A stretch of DNA of 64,000 nucleotides, from contig JAXGMA010000001.1 of NCBI GenBank assembly GCA_040768905.1, forward strand, positions 558,001-622,000, written 5' to 3'. The notes beneath the pieces were generated by a model. That model searched no databases and was not told the DNA's origin. It saw only the letters and a list, made by a program, of their open reading frames with translations. Below, one piece after another: positions 18,272 through 27,657 of the stretch (within the stretch, counting starts at the first letter, position 1; the number at the start of each line of letters is the position of its first letter). The translations under genes and the position numbers were made by a program. Source of the stretch: SZUA-584 sp040768905 (GTDB lineage: Bacteria > Bacillota > Clostridia > Christensenellales > SZUA-584).

Positions 18272-18555
18272 TGCGCAGCTGCTCTGCACGCTGATGCCAA
18301 TTAATGGGGTGTGTGTAACTTAGACAGTGTACACTGCGGCGACAAAGGGCTGTGCTTTGGTTTGGTTAGTGAAAAAGCCATACCCAGAGGGACTATTCAA
18401 CCGTTATGACAAAAAGGTAGGCGCTCGGCCTGTCGGAATTTTTACACCTTATTCAAGAAAAAAAGATAATATTTCTTGCAGTTATCCATAAAAAACTTTA
18501 AAAACGGCATGTTTTGGTTTTAAGCTGCGAGATTTTGGGCAAGATAGCTGTATGT

Positions 18556-18590
18556 AAAAGAGCAATTGCCCTCCAAATTATTGCTCTTTT
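18556..18590 (+). terminator. Terminator hairpin 1
   Basis: An 11-bp stem, 18556-18566 with 18580-18590 (AAAAGAGCAAT/ATTGCTCTTTT), ending in T4. Confidence 0.7.
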
Positions 18591-18600
18591 CACATAGATG

Positions 18601-18630
18601 AGAGCCGGGAGCCGTTGTCTCGGCTCTTTT
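18601..18630 (+). terminator. Terminator hairpin 2
   Basis: AGAGCCG (18601-18607) pairs with CGGCTCT (18621-18627), extended by three inner pairs, then T4. It lies 11 bp after hairpin 1. Confidence 0.7.
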
Positions 18631-18737
18631 GATACGTAATACCAACCATGACGGATTTTAAATTCACACGGCACGTTTGCGCGAATACCTTATTATAGAA
18701 CAAAAAATATCGCTAAAAACCAGGAGGCAAAATAATC

Positions 18738-19313
18738 ATGGCTGAAGTGAGAGTACCGTTTTGCACAACAGCAGAACTCCCTGCGCCGTTTGTGCTGGAT
18801 GAAGATTTCGCAGAAACAAACGGTGTGAAAAGCGTGCTGTTTGATATAAGCAGCCTTCAGATCGCCTGCAAGCAAGATGTGATCGACGTACCGGATATCG
18901 GGCCAGTTCAGATGATCCTTTATTATGTGACTGGTACGATCCCTTATATCTGCAATGCCTTTCCGGTCGTACCAAGCGGGCTGGAATTTGGTTTAAAGGA
19001 ACAGGCCGCGATCTTTGACGATGAAAACCCGTCCGGTGATTGCACGCTAGCGCAAGCCGCTGACCCTTTAGGCTGGCTTTCCGCTGCCGGCTGTGTCAGC
19101 GTGGATGAGCCGGTCGGCGGCAGCTGTTCGCTTATGGCTCTGCCGTCGATAGAAAGCGTTGCAGTTACAGATCTTGCAGTTGCAAATAACCTGACGCCTT
19201 CAATGACCCCGGCTTGCCCGGATCTGCCCGAAGCATTCGGCGAAGAAAACAAAAGAGTCGTCAAATGGCGGGGATGCTTTGTCATCACGACGAGTAATTT
19301 ACAAACAGTATAG
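18738..19313 (+). CDS. Hypothetical protein, 191 aa
   Basis: Not recognised. The gene looks real: AGGAGG lies 10 nt before the ATG, it is preceded by two terminators and followed by one. The protein has no signal peptide and no membrane segment. The N-terminal half (about 1-90) looks like a beta-rich domain (VRVPFCTTAELPAPFVL, IACKQDVIDVPDIGPVQM, LYYVTGTIPYICNAFPV). The middle has Cys-containing turns (SGDCTLAQAADPLGWLSAAGC, GGSCSLMALP), giving seven or eight Cys overall, unusual for a soluble cytoplasmic protein. Its beta-rich look loosely recalls spore-surface proteins of clostridia; that is only an impression. Confidence 0.6.
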   Translation: MAEVRVPFCTTAELPAPFVLDEDFAETNGVKSVLFDISSLQIACKQDVIDVPDIGPVQMILYYVTGTIPYICNAFPVVPSGLEFGLKEQAAIFDDENPSGDCTLAQAADPLGWLSAAGCVSVDEPVGGSCSLMALPSIESVAVTDLAVANNLTPSMTPACPDLPEAFGEENKRVVKWRGCFVITTSNLQTV

Positions 19314-19344
19314 ACAAAGAGGCAAAAGGCCTTACTTAAGGAAC

Positions 19345-19373
19345 AGGGCGAGCGGGTTGCTGCCGCCCTTTTT
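19345..19373 (+). terminator. Terminator between convergent genes
   Basis: GGGCG (19346-19350) pairs with CGCCC (19364-19368), then T5. It lies between the 191-aa gene and the oppositely oriented MATE gene. Confidence 0.6.
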
Positions 19374-19376
19374 GCG

Positions 19377-20735
19377 CTAGGCTTGTTCCGGCGCCATGAC
19401 CATGCGGTGTGCGCGCCTGTCGGCTGCCAGCATGATCGCCGACACCCCGACCATGAGAAAATCTGCCGCCGGCCTGGCCAGCCAGACGCCGTCGAGCTGC
19501 CAGAATAAAGGAAGCGTATACACGGATGCGATCACAAGAACCTGGCGAAGTGTACTGATCAAGAGACTTATATGACCCTTGGCGGTTGACTGAAAATACG
19601 CGGTGGAGAGCACGCTGAAGCAAAGTGCGGGCAGGGCAATCATCTGCAGCCGCAGCCCGTGCGCGCAGACAGCCATAGTCGGTGAATTCGGATCAAGAAA
19701 CAGCGAAGCAAAAGCGACCGGGAACAATTGGAACAGCGCAAACATGGTGACGGTAAATGCGGTACCAAGCCCGACACCCGTCCAAAGCGTTTTCCAAACG
19801 CGCGCACGCTGGCGCATGCCGTGGTTGTATCCCATAATAGGGCCGATACCCTGAAGAAGGCCGAGTACAGGCATCAAAACAAGCGTAAAAAGGCTGTTGA
19901 TCGCGCCGTACGATGTGATGGCGGCATTGCCGCCGTATTGCTTGAGCGCCATGTTGGTAAAAGCTGCCGATATGCCCGTACCGAAATTGATCACAAAGCT
20001 TGAAGAACCTATGATGCATATGCGGCCGACAAGAGCAGGCTTAAGGATCAGATTTGCGGCCTTGAGCCTGAGCAGACTGCGTTTTTTAATAAAAAAGTAG
20101 CGGAAAAGGATCAAAAACCCGACAAGCTGGCCGAGTACAGTCGCGATGGCGGCACCTTCGACGCCCATGCCAAGAAGCCCGATGAAAACATAGTCCAAAA
20201 TAATGTTGGTGACAGCTGAGGCAACTTGGCTGACCATAGAAAATACAGGCTTGCCTTCACTGCGCACAATCGCTGCCATGGTGAATGAGGAAAGCTGGAA
20301 GATAAAGCAGGGCAGTATAATTCGCATATAAGAAAGCGCATAAGGCATATTGGCCTCTGTCGCGCCGGAAAGGCCCAGAATCTGCGGAAGAAACAGCATG
20401 CCCGCAGTCGACATCACGATACTGGAGAGGACGATCAGCGTCGCAGTGTTGCCGAAAAATCTGTTGGCTTCATCCGGGTTTTGCTCTCCGAACTTGATGG
20501 AAATGAGCACAGCGCCGCCAATGGCAAAAAGCGTACCGAGAGATAATACCACGATCATAAAAGGGAACGCGACAGTCAGCCCGCCGAGTGCATCCTCGCT
20601 CACAAAATGGCCGACAAAGATGCGGTCAATAATGTTATAGATGGCATTGACAATCATGGCGAGTATTGTCGGCATGGAAAACTTAATAACCAGCTTTAGT
20701 ATCGGCGCAGTCCCCAGTTGTTTTGTATGATCCAT
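19377..20735 (-). CDS. MATE-family multidrug/cation efflux transporter
   Basis: 452 aa, about 12 hydrophobic segments in two similar halves, family length. Typical MATE features: LVIKFSMPTILAMIVNAIYNIIDRIFVG in the first helix region, DALGGLTVAFPF, QLSSFTMAAIVRSEGKPVFSM and GAINSLFTLVLMPVLGLLQGIGPIMGYN. It belongs to the MepA-like branch and should export drugs or other organic cations using Na+ or H+. The ATG follows AAGGA. It is alone in its transcript; substrates cannot be read from sequence. Confidence 0.92.
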   Translation of the reverse strand: MDHTKQLGTAPILKLVIKFSMPTILAMIVNAIYNIIDRIFVGHFVSEDALGGLTVAFPFMIVVLSLGTLFAIGGAVLISIKFGEQNPDEANRFFGNTATLIVLSSIVMSTAGMLFLPQILGLSGATEANMPYALSYMRIILPCFIFQLSSFTMAAIVRSEGKPVFSMVSQVASAVTNIILDYVFIGLLGMGVEGAAIATVLGQLVGFLILFRYFFIKKRSLLRLKAANLILKPALVGRICIIGSSSFVINFGTGISAAFTNMALKQYGGNAAITSYGAINSLFTLVLMPVLGLLQGIGPIMGYNHGMRQRARVWKTLWTGVGLGTAFTVTMFALFQLFPVAFASLFLDPNSPTMAVCAHGLRLQMIALPALCFSVLSTAYFQSTAKGHISLLISTLRQVLVIASVYTLPLFWQLDGVWLARPAADFLMVGVSAIMLAADRRAHRMVMAPEQA

Positions 20736-20817
20736 TTTTCATCCTTAAAAAGCACTCAATGAGGCAAAGTATATACCTGCTTTAGAGGCTTTGTCAAGGA
20801 AGCCGGCCGGACAAACG

Positions 20818-21969
20818 CTAAAGGGCTCTTATGCAGTTTCTGCCGGCCTGTTTGGCTTTGTACAGCGCCCTGTCAACATTTGCGTATTGCTTGGTCACTG
20901 TCGCCGACGGGTCGTCGATCAGGCGGGCAACGCCGATGCTCACCGTAACAGAAAGCGTGATACTGCCGAACGTGAAAGTATGTAAAGCCAGACGCTTTCG
21001 CAGCTTTTCTGCAATGGCCATGGCTCTGTCCTTAGCTGTTTGAGGCAGCAGCAGAATAAACTCTTCGCCGCCCAGACGGCAAAGCGTGTCGCATTTACGG
21101 ATATTTGCAGACAATACGCTGCCTGCCTCTATCAACAGCCTATCCCCGATAGTATGGCCGTATTGGTCATTGACGCTCTTGAAATGGTCAATGTCGAGCA
21201 TGACCAGGAATGATTCGTGTCTTTTTCGCAGCATCAAGGCCGTTTCCTTTTTGATGATATCGCAAAAGAACCGGCGATTGGGCAATCCTGTCAGCGTATC
21301 ATAATAAGCCATCTGGGCAAGGTGTTTATTGGCTTGTTCAAGGCTTTCCTGATGCTCGCTGATCCGCCGTTTCTGCAGTAAATTCGTACGGTTGTATTTC
21401 CACATGGTCACTGAAAGGAAAAAACAAACGGCAGTGATTGTAAAGCCGTTGATCAAATTGGACAGCCTGACGGCTTCGGTGAATGCTTGCATGACGAAAA
21501 CAAAACTGACGTACATGCTTGTAAAAAGAAGCAGTGACAAACCGGGACGCAGCAGGAAAACCATGCTCAGGATCAATGAGGAAATGATATATGGCGCTAT
21601 TGGAGAGGAAAAGACAAGGTAACTGCGCAGAATACTGTACAACCCCAATGCGGCGATTATCAGAATAGAGAGGAACTGAACAAAATATCCAAAAGCAATA
21701 GCGGTTGGATGCCGCTTTGACCATAGCGACGCTGTTAATGATGCCCCCGCACAAGCCAGAATAACCAAATAAAAATGAAGAACACTGACCAGACGCACCG
21801 GGTCTTGCATGCCAATAAAAAAAGTCAGCATAAAGACGAGCGCATATACGGCCATAGCAGCAGTGCAGAAGGGGAAGAGCCGCTTTAAGTTAACACGCAT
21901 GCATTCATTGTCAATATTAACATTGATATTGAAGCCTTTTCTAAGCGCTCCTATTATCGAAAATGGCAT
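20818..21969 (-). CDS. Membrane diguanylate cyclase (GGEEF)
   Basis: 383 aa from ATG 21969, chosen for AAGGAG just upstream. About six membrane helices (about 20-185) are followed by a short coiled segment and a GGDEF domain (about 215-380): YDTLTGLPNRRFF, LDIDHFKSVNDQYGHTIGD and the active site RLGGEEF, with an RKCD inhibitory site five residues before it. It should make c-di-GMP under product feedback. It lies 32 bp after a paralogue in the same orientation, so the two are probably one transcript. Confidence 0.9.
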   Translation of the reverse strand: MPFSIIGALRKGFNINVNIDNECMRVNLKRLFPFCTAAMAVYALVFMLTFFIGMQDPVRLVSVLHFYLVILACAGASLTASLWSKRHPTAIAFGYFVQFLSILIIAALGLYSILRSYLVFSSPIAPYIISSLILSMVFLLRPGLSLLLFTSMYVSFVFVMQAFTEAVRLSNLINGFTITAVCFFLSVTMWKYNRTNLLQKRRISEHQESLEQANKHLAQMAYYDTLTGLPNRRFFCDIIKKETALMLRKRHESFLVMLDIDHFKSVNDQYGHTIGDRLLIEAGSVLSANIRKCDTLCRLGGEEFILLLPQTAKDRAMAIAEKLRKRLALHTFTFGSITLSVTVSIGVARLIDDPSATVTKQYANVDRALYKAKQAGRNCIRAL

Positions 21970-22001
21970 ATCATACTCCTTAAAGCCATTGGTTTGATGT
22001 A

Positions 22002-23159
22002 TTATTTGCATACGTAATTACCGCCTTGTTCTTTTGCCTTGTACATGGCACGGTCTGCACGGGCATACTGGCTCTCCGGCGCCGTTAAGGGCGAAGAAAG
22101 CCTTGTCACGCCCAAGCTTGCGGTGATATTGACAGGCTGGTTTTTGATCTTAAACCCGTGAGTTGCGATCAGCGCTCTTAAAGATTCAGCGATGACAAGC
22201 GCATCATCAAAAGCCGTCTGCGGCAAAAGAAGCACAAACTCATCGCCGCTGAGCCGGCACAATGTGTCATATCTTCGGATACTGGCAGACAAAAGTGTGC
22301 TCAGCTGCTCAAGCACACAGTCTCCTCCGGGGTGTCCGAATCTGTCGTTGATGTGTTTGAATTTGTCAAGGTCCAGCAATATCAAAGAAGACGGATGCTT
22401 TTTTAATTGCATCAAAGCGGATTCGCGTTTTATAGCATCGTCCATATAGCGACGGTTGGGCAAATGTGTCAGCACATCATAAAAGGAAAGCCGCTCAAGT
22501 TCTCTGTTGGAATGCTCAAGCAGCTTGAGCTGCTGTTCGATCTTAAGGCGCTGTTTATAAATCGAAGTGTTTTGCCGCCACACCATATAAGAAAGCGCCA
22601 GACCGATCACCGATGCAAACAGACCATACAGCCTGGCATGCAAAGTCTGAGCCGGGGAAACAGAAAAGATCCCTATGGTCAGGAAAAAGGCGGTGTAGGA
22701 AAAAAAATAGACGGCTAAAGCGTGATAGGGGCTTACGATGATGACCACACCCACAGTGAGAGAGACAATGAGGTAAGGCGTAATGCTTGAAGTGACAAGC
22801 TGGTCAAAAACAGCTGTTGAAACGGCCAGTGCCATCACGGAGCTTACCGAGATGTAGAACAGAACCATTCCCAAATGGCTGTGCATCCGATGCGCGATGG
22901 TTTTCATGAAAAAATAAATCACAACGAAAATGACAGCTGTGGAAGAGTGTGCGAACAACAAACCATTAAGCCATAATTGCACGGCTCCATCCGGAGAAAA
23001 ATCTGAGATTAAAAAGAAAAAAATGCCCAGTGTGTTGATAGTAAGTATAAAAGGGCAAATGTATCTCAGCCTTTCGATATTGACAGCCTTGTACGCTTCT
23101 GCAATACGTAAATTGTCGCTGTACGATGCTTTTACGGCATCGAGGATTCTTTTTAACAT
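22002..23159 (-). CDS. Membrane GGDEF protein with altered SGDEF active site
   Basis: 385 aa from ATG 23159 (AAGGGG upstream; the in-frame start at 23180 is less well placed). Same layout as the downstream gene: about six membrane helices, then GGDEF domain (YDVLTHLPNRRYM, LDLDKFKHINDRFGHPGGD). The active-site loop reads RLSGDEF, so the first Gly is Ser, and the inhibitory site RRYD is kept. Substitution at this Gly often lowers cyclase activity in the family, so it may be weak, or act as a sensor or partner of its neighbour. Confidence 0.85.
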   Translation of the reverse strand: MLKRILDAVKASYSDNLRIAEAYKAVNIERLRYICPFILTINTLGIFFFLISDFSPDGAVQLWLNGLLFAHSSTAVIFVVIYFFMKTIAHRMHSHLGMVLFYISVSSVMALAVSTAVFDQLVTSSITPYLIVSLTVGVVIIVSPYHALAVYFFSYTAFFLTIGIFSVSPAQTLHARLYGLFASVIGLALSYMVWRQNTSIYKQRLKIEQQLKLLEHSNRELERLSFYDVLTHLPNRRYMDDAIKRESALMQLKKHPSSLILLDLDKFKHINDRFGHPGGDCVLEQLSTLLSASIRRYDTLCRLSGDEFVLLLPQTAFDDALVIAESLRALIATHGFKIKNQPVNITASLGVTRLSSPLTAPESQYARADRAMYKAKEQGGNYVCK

Positions 23160-23426
23160 AATAACAGCCCCTTGGTACATTCATATATACCCTGCAGGCA
23201 AAGATTGAAACCGGCATATCTAACAATATATAACAATTTTCACGGACAAAATGTGTTTAGGTTGTTTATCCTGTTAGCCATGTGGTAAGATTAAAAAAAA
23301 CGCGCATAAGCAGAACCGGACAGACAGGATGATGTTGCGTTAAGGGGAAAGCTAATTCTATGGAAAAGCCAAGGGGGAATAAGAAGAGTTTCCTAAAAAT
23401 CGGGAATGGCTTGCACGGTTATCTTT

Positions 23427-24413
23427 ATGAAAAATGATTTTTGTGACGTGATCGTGCTGGGGCTGGTTGTCATTGATGTCACTGCTGCGCCGGCAGACAG
23501 CCGTGTATTTGACCGTGACAATACAGATATGGAAACGATCAGTATGGCCGTGGGAGGAGATGCCGCCAATCAGGCTGTACTGCTCGCCAAACTGGGACGA
23601 AAAGTGTCTTTAAGCTGCCGCGTCGGCGACGATGCTTTTGGCAGTTTTATTTCAGGCCAAATGCAAAAACACGGCGTGGATACTTCCCGCATCTCGGTGT
23701 CGGCTGACTCAGCGACAGGTGTTTCGATCGTTCTGGTGTCAAAGGGCGGAAAACGCTGTTTTCTTTGCAAGCGCGGCAACAACAGGGATTTTTGCAGAGC
23801 AGACCTAGATTTTTCGCGTATTGCCAGAGCGCGTGCGTTATCGGTTGCCGGCCTGCTGGCACTGCCCGGCCTTGAAAATGAAGGCTTGCTCGAATTGTTC
23901 AAGACAGTAAAAAAAAGCGGTTTGCTCACATTTGCCGATACGATGATAAGACAAAAGGATGCAAGCTTGAGTGACATCAGTGCATTTTTGCCGTACATCG
24001 ATTATTTTTTGCCGAGCGAAGAAGAATGCAGACGGCTCTTACACGGTTGCAGAGTCTTTGATGCTGCGCAGTCGTTTATTGATGCCGGCGCCGCCAACGT
24101 GGTGATAAAGCAGGGTAGCAAGGGCGTGTATGCACGCTGCGCTGATTTTTCCGGGCATGTGCCGGCGTTCGCCATAAAACCTAAAGATACGACGGGCAGC
24201 GGAGATGCTTTTTGTGCAGGGCTGATACACGCAAAGCTTGCGGGTGCAGGAACGCGTGAAGCGCTGGATTTTGCCTGCGCGTGCGGAGCTTTCAATGCCA
24301 TGCATCTGGGCGCGGCTGGTTGCTCGATCAGTGATGATGTGATAAGTACTTTTTTAAGAACAACGAAAAGGACGGATGGAAGCGTCACAAAAAACCCAGT
24401 AATACATCGATAA
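23427..24413 (+). CDS. PfkB-family sugar (ribokinase-like) kinase
   Basis: 328 aa from ATG 23427; an in-frame ATG at 23406 adds 7 residues, and neither has a strong ribosome binding site. Family motifs: N-terminal DVIVLGLVVIDV, GGDAANQAVLLAKLG, SCRVGDDAFG, and the ATP-site/catalytic signature DTTGSGDAFCAGLI with the catalytic Asp. It phosphorylates a sugar or nucleoside; the substrate is not clear. It lies just upstream of the glycogen operon, but about 120 bp of non-coding DNA separates them. The upstream 250 bp (23160-23426) shows no riboswitch I can recognise. Confidence 0.85.
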   Translation: MKNDFCDVIVLGLVVIDVTAAPADSRVFDRDNTDMETISMAVGGDAANQAVLLAKLGRKVSLSCRVGDDAFGSFISGQMQKHGVDTSRISVSADSATGVSIVLVSKGGKRCFLCKRGNNRDFCRADLDFSRIARARALSVAGLLALPGLENEGLLELFKTVKKSGLLTFADTMIRQKDASLSDISAFLPYIDYFLPSEEECRRLLHGCRVFDAAQSFIDAGAANVVIKQGSKGVYARCADFSGHVPAFAIKPKDTTGSGDAFCAGLIHAKLAGAGTREALDFACACGAFNAMHLGAAGCSISDDVISTFLRTTKRTDGSVTKNPVIHR

Positions 24414-24533
24414 CCCGAATAAAAGAAAAAGGGAAATGGTTGCCTTTGGTCGAATTATACTGCGAAGCCGGCTGCAGTACCCGGCATGATTTTTTGACAA
24501 TTGGCTTCGCTGTTGCAGATAAGGGTGGCGCAA

Positions 24534-26561
24534 ATGAGAGATTATCAAAAGTACATTGATACTGATGAGATATACCTTTTCAATATCGGCGAAGCGCAGC
24601 AGGCTTATGCCACATTCGGCTGCCATTACATTTCTGAGCTTAGCGCGCATCGGTTTGTAGTATGGGCGCCGAATGCCCGTTCGGTCAGCGTGGTAGGGGA
24701 TTTTAATGGCTGGGATCCGCTCAAAAATCAAATGGAACGCAGAAACAGCGGCGTTTATGTGACTTTTATTTCTGATTTAAAGGACGGAGACGTTTATAAG
24801 TATTTTATCGTCGGGTATGACGGGCAGTCTGTTTTCAAGGCGGATCCGTTTGCGTTCCATGCAGAAGTACGTCCGGGCACGGCGTCAAAGATCTGGAGCC
24901 TTGGCTATAGCTGGCAGGATGCGGACTATATGCAAAGGCGCCCTTCAAAAAATGTGCTCGGCCAGCCGATGGCTATCTACGAAATGCACCTTGGATCATG
25001 GCGCGTCAAAGAAGGATACCGGTTCGCCAATTTGCGCGAGGTCGCTGATGAACTGAGCGTGTACCTTGACGATATGGGCTTTACGCATGTCGAGATCATG
25101 CCCGTGACGGAATACCCGCTTGACGATTCCTGGGGGTACCAGGTGACGGGCTATTACGCGGTGACCAGCCGCTACGGCATACCGCAGGATTTTATGTATT
25201 TCGTCGATAAAATGCACCAAAAAGGCATCGGCGTCATCATGGATTGGGTACCCGCGCATTTCCCCAAAGATGCGCACGGGCTTGCGAAATTTGACGGGAC
25301 ATGCCTATATGAACATGTCAACCCTATACAGGCCGATCATCCGCAGTGGGGAACATTGATTTTCAATTACGGCAGGCCTGAGGTCGTCAGCTTTCTGGTA
25401 TCAAGCGCAATGATGTTTTTTGATTTATACCACATTGACGGCATACGTGTGGATGCGGTCACATCCATGCTTTATTTAGACTATGCACGCAATGAAGGTG
25501 AATACGTACCCAATGAATTCGGCGGCAACATCGATCTGAACGCTGTGGCTTTTCTGAAAAAACTCAATGCTGTTGTGCTGACACGCCATCCGGGGGTTGT
25601 GACCATCGCCGAGGAATCAACATCGTATCCTAAGATCACCAAACCTCCTTACGACGGGGGTCTGGGTTTTTCTTTCAAATGGAACATGGGATTTATGCAC
25701 GATACGCTTGCCTATATGTCGATGGATCATTATTTCCGGCAGTTCCATCATAACAAATTGTCTTTTTCCATGTGCTATGCTTTTTCAGAGAATCATATAC
25801 TTCCATATTCGCATGACGAAGTCGTGCACGGGAAAAAATCCCTGCTAAATAAAATGCACGGCAGCTATGATGAAAAATTCGCATCGCTGCGGGCGCTTTT
25901 GGGCTTTATGTATGCGCATCCCGGCAAAAAGCTTGTATTCATGGGGTGTGATATTGCCCAGTTCATAGAATGGGATCACAGGATCGGGCTTGACTGGTTT
26001 TTGCTGGAATATGAGCGGCACCGCGAGGTGCAAAAATACCTAAAGGCGCTCAACAGGTTTTACCGCACATGCCCGGCTTTATACGAGATAGATGACGGAT
26101 GGGACGGCTTTATGTGGCTCAATGTGGACGAAGCGCAAAAAAGCGCGTTTGCGTTCATGCGCCGCTCAACAGGATCTGCGGCACAGTGCTGCGTGTGCGT
26201 TTTTAATTTTACGCCGGTGCATATAGAAGATTATTTGATCGGGATGCCGGCGCTTGGTACACTGACAGAAGTGTTTTCGAGCGATGCACTCTGTTTCGGC
26301 GGCGGCAGCAGCAAAAAAAACAAGGTTAGCGTCAAAGCTTTGGGGTTTGCTGGCTTGCCCTGCAGCGCAGGCCTTTCGCTGCCGCCTTTGTCGGCTGTGT
26401 ACTACGAGTTTGAAAATCAAGAAAGCGAGGTGCGTTATGATCAACAAAAAGAAATGCATTGCGATGCTGTTGGCAGGAGGACAGGGCGCACGTCTAGGGG
26501 TGCTCACAAAAACGCGCGCCAAACCAGCCGTCCCGTACGGCGGCAAATACAAGATCATTGA
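24534..26561 (+). CDS. glgB: 1,4-alpha-glucan branching enzyme
   Basis: 675 aa from ATG 24534 (AAGGGTGG upstream). It makes alpha-1,6 branches in glycogen. CBM48-like N-terminus (about 30-130: FVVWAPNARSVSVVGDFNGWD), then the GH13 barrel: DGIRVDAVTSML (nucleophile Asp), VTIAEEST (acid Glu) and PYSHDEVVHGKKSL. The last 40 or so residues, after YYEFENQESEVR, look out of place: rich in Arg and Gln and encoded over the start of glgC. A one-base loss near the end would explain this, because the -1 frame gives a TGA at 26438-26440, overlapping the glgC ATG. The catalytic part is intact. Confidence 0.93.
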   Translation: MRDYQKYIDTDEIYLFNIGEAQQAYATFGCHYISELSAHRFVVWAPNARSVSVVGDFNGWDPLKNQMERRNSGVYVTFISDLKDGDVYKYFIVGYDGQSVFKADPFAFHAEVRPGTASKIWSLGYSWQDADYMQRRPSKNVLGQPMAIYEMHLGSWRVKEGYRFANLREVADELSVYLDDMGFTHVEIMPVTEYPLDDSWGYQVTGYYAVTSRYGIPQDFMYFVDKMHQKGIGVIMDWVPAHFPKDAHGLAKFDGTCLYEHVNPIQADHPQWGTLIFNYGRPEVVSFLVSSAMMFFDLYHIDGIRVDAVTSMLYLDYARNEGEYVPNEFGGNIDLNAVAFLKKLNAVVLTRHPGVVTIAEESTSYPKITKPPYDGGLGFSFKWNMGFMHDTLAYMSMDHYFRQFHHNKLSFSMCYAFSENHILPYSHDEVVHGKKSLLNKMHGSYDEKFASLRALLGFMYAHPGKKLVFMGCDIAQFIEWDHRIGLDWFLLEYERHREVQKYLKALNRFYRTCPALYEIDDGWDGFMWLNVDEAQKSAFAFMRRSTGSAAQCCVCVFNFTPVHIEDYLIGMPALGTLTEVFSSDALCFGGGSSKKNKVSVKALGFAGLPCSAGLSLPPLSAVYYEFENQESEVRYDQQKEMHCDAVGRRTGRTSRGAHKNARQTSRPVRRQIQDH

Positions 26562-27657
26562 CTTTACGCTTTCAAATTGCACAAACTCAGGCATCGATAC
26601 TGTCGGCGTTTTGACGCAGTACCAGCCGCTTGAGCTTAATTCTTATATCAGCACGGGCGCGCCGTGGGATCTTGACAGCAATACGGGCGGAGTTTACATA
26701 CTGCCGCCGTATCTTAAAGCATCGATCGGCGAATGGTATAAGGGTACCGCAAACGCCATACATCAAAACAGCGGCTTTATCGAAAAATTCAGCCCTGATT
26801 ATCTGCTTGTGCTTTCCGGCGACCACATCTACAAGATGGATTACAGTGCGATGCTGCGTTACCATATCCAAACGGAAGCGGATGCAACCATAGCCGTCAT
26901 TGATGTTCCGCTTGCCGAAGCATCAAGATACGGCCTGCTGCATACCGATGACACGTACCGCGTGAATTTCTTTGAGGAAAAGCCAGAAAACCCCAAAAGC
27001 ACCCTGGCTTCCATGGGCGTATATATTTTCAACTGGAAGAAAGTCAAGCAGTATCTTGAAGAAGACAGCCTTGACGAAAAGTCAAGCAATGATTTTGGCA
27101 AGAACATCATACCGAAGATGCTGGCAGCAGATGAGATGGTATTTGCCTACCGCTTTGACGGCTACTGGAAGGATGTAGGTACTGTCGAGAGCCTTTGGGA
27201 AGCCAATATGGAGCTTTTAGAAAATGACAAAGGCCTTAATCTTCATGATCCGAACTGGAGAGTTTTCTCGCGCAATCCGAATCAGCCTCCGCATTACATG
27301 GGAGATGGCGCAACGATCAAAAACAGCTTTGTGTCGGAAGGCTGCCACATATACGGCGACGTAGAGCACTGCGTGCTGTTTCCTGAAGTGACGATCGCGA
27401 AGGGCGCGTATGTCCGTGACAGCATTGTGATGCAAAACACAGTGATCAATGAAAACAGCACTGTTATCAGATCCATCATTGATGAAGATACCTTGGTCGG
27501 AGCAAAGTGTGTTATCGGAGGAGATGCAAAGATCACCGTGATCGGCCAGGGGGTCAAAATAAGAGACGGTGCTGTCATCAAGCAGGGTGAGGCCATTGAG
27601 CCTGACAGTGAGTGCATAAAAAATATTTGCCGGAAGACTGCTGGGGTAGAGATATGA
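26437..27657 (+). CDS. glgC: Glucose-1-phosphate adenylyltransferase, catalytic subunit
   Basis: 406 aa from ATG 26437, inside the 3' end of glgB. It makes ADP-glucose from ATP and glucose-1-P, the committed step of glycogen synthesis. Motifs: MLLAGGQGARLGVLTKTRAKPAVPYGGKYKIIDFTLSN is the nucleotide site (positions about 9-46), LSGDHIYKMDY, FEEKPENPKS, DVGTVESLWEANM and a C-terminal beta-helix. Stop and the glgD start overlap (ATGA). GlgC and GlgD usually form a mixed tetramer in Bacillota. Confidence 0.95.
   Translation: MINKKKCIAMLLAGGQGARLGVLTKTRAKPAVPYGGKYKIIDFTLSNCTNSGIDTVGVLTQYQPLELNSYISTGAPWDLDSNTGGVYILPPYLKASIGEWYKGTANAIHQNSGFIEKFSPDYLLVLSGDHIYKMDYSAMLRYHIQTEADATIAVIDVPLAEASRYGLLHTDDTYRVNFFEEKPENPKSTLASMGVYIFNWKKVKQYLEEDSLDEKSSNDFGKNIIPKMLAADEMVFAYRFDGYWKDVGTVESLWEANMELLENDKGLNLHDPNWRVFSRNPNQPPHYMGDGATIKNSFVSEGCHIYGDVEHCVLFPEVTIAKGAYVRDSIVMQNTVINENSTVIRSIIDEDTLVGAKCVIGGDAKITVIGQGVKIRDGAVIKQGEAIEPDSECIKNICRKTAGVEI

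Larger units (their letters stand above)
18272..18737. other. Intergenic region with two terminators
   Basis: About 465 bp without a credible gene. The first half has no structure I can assign. The second half holds two consecutive terminator hairpins (18556-18590 and 18601-18630) and the AGGAGG site (18722-18727) of the next gene. Confidence 0.55.

Noticed and set aside
18300..18360. Possible remnant end of another insertion sequence after the adenylation gene (GTAACTTAGACAGTGTACACTG).
   Set aside because: Only a short resemblance to IS-type ends, with no matching partner end or transposase fragment.
23160..23426. A c-di-GMP or other riboswitch upstream of the PfkB gene, suggested by the nearby GGDEF genes.
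   Set aside because: I could not find the conserved core of a c-di-GMP-I or -II riboswitch, nor of other classes I know.
24494..24522. TTGACA with AGATAA 17 bp downstream before glgB, as a promoter.
   Set aside because: Transcription would start about 5 nt before the glgB ATG and leave out its ribosome binding site.
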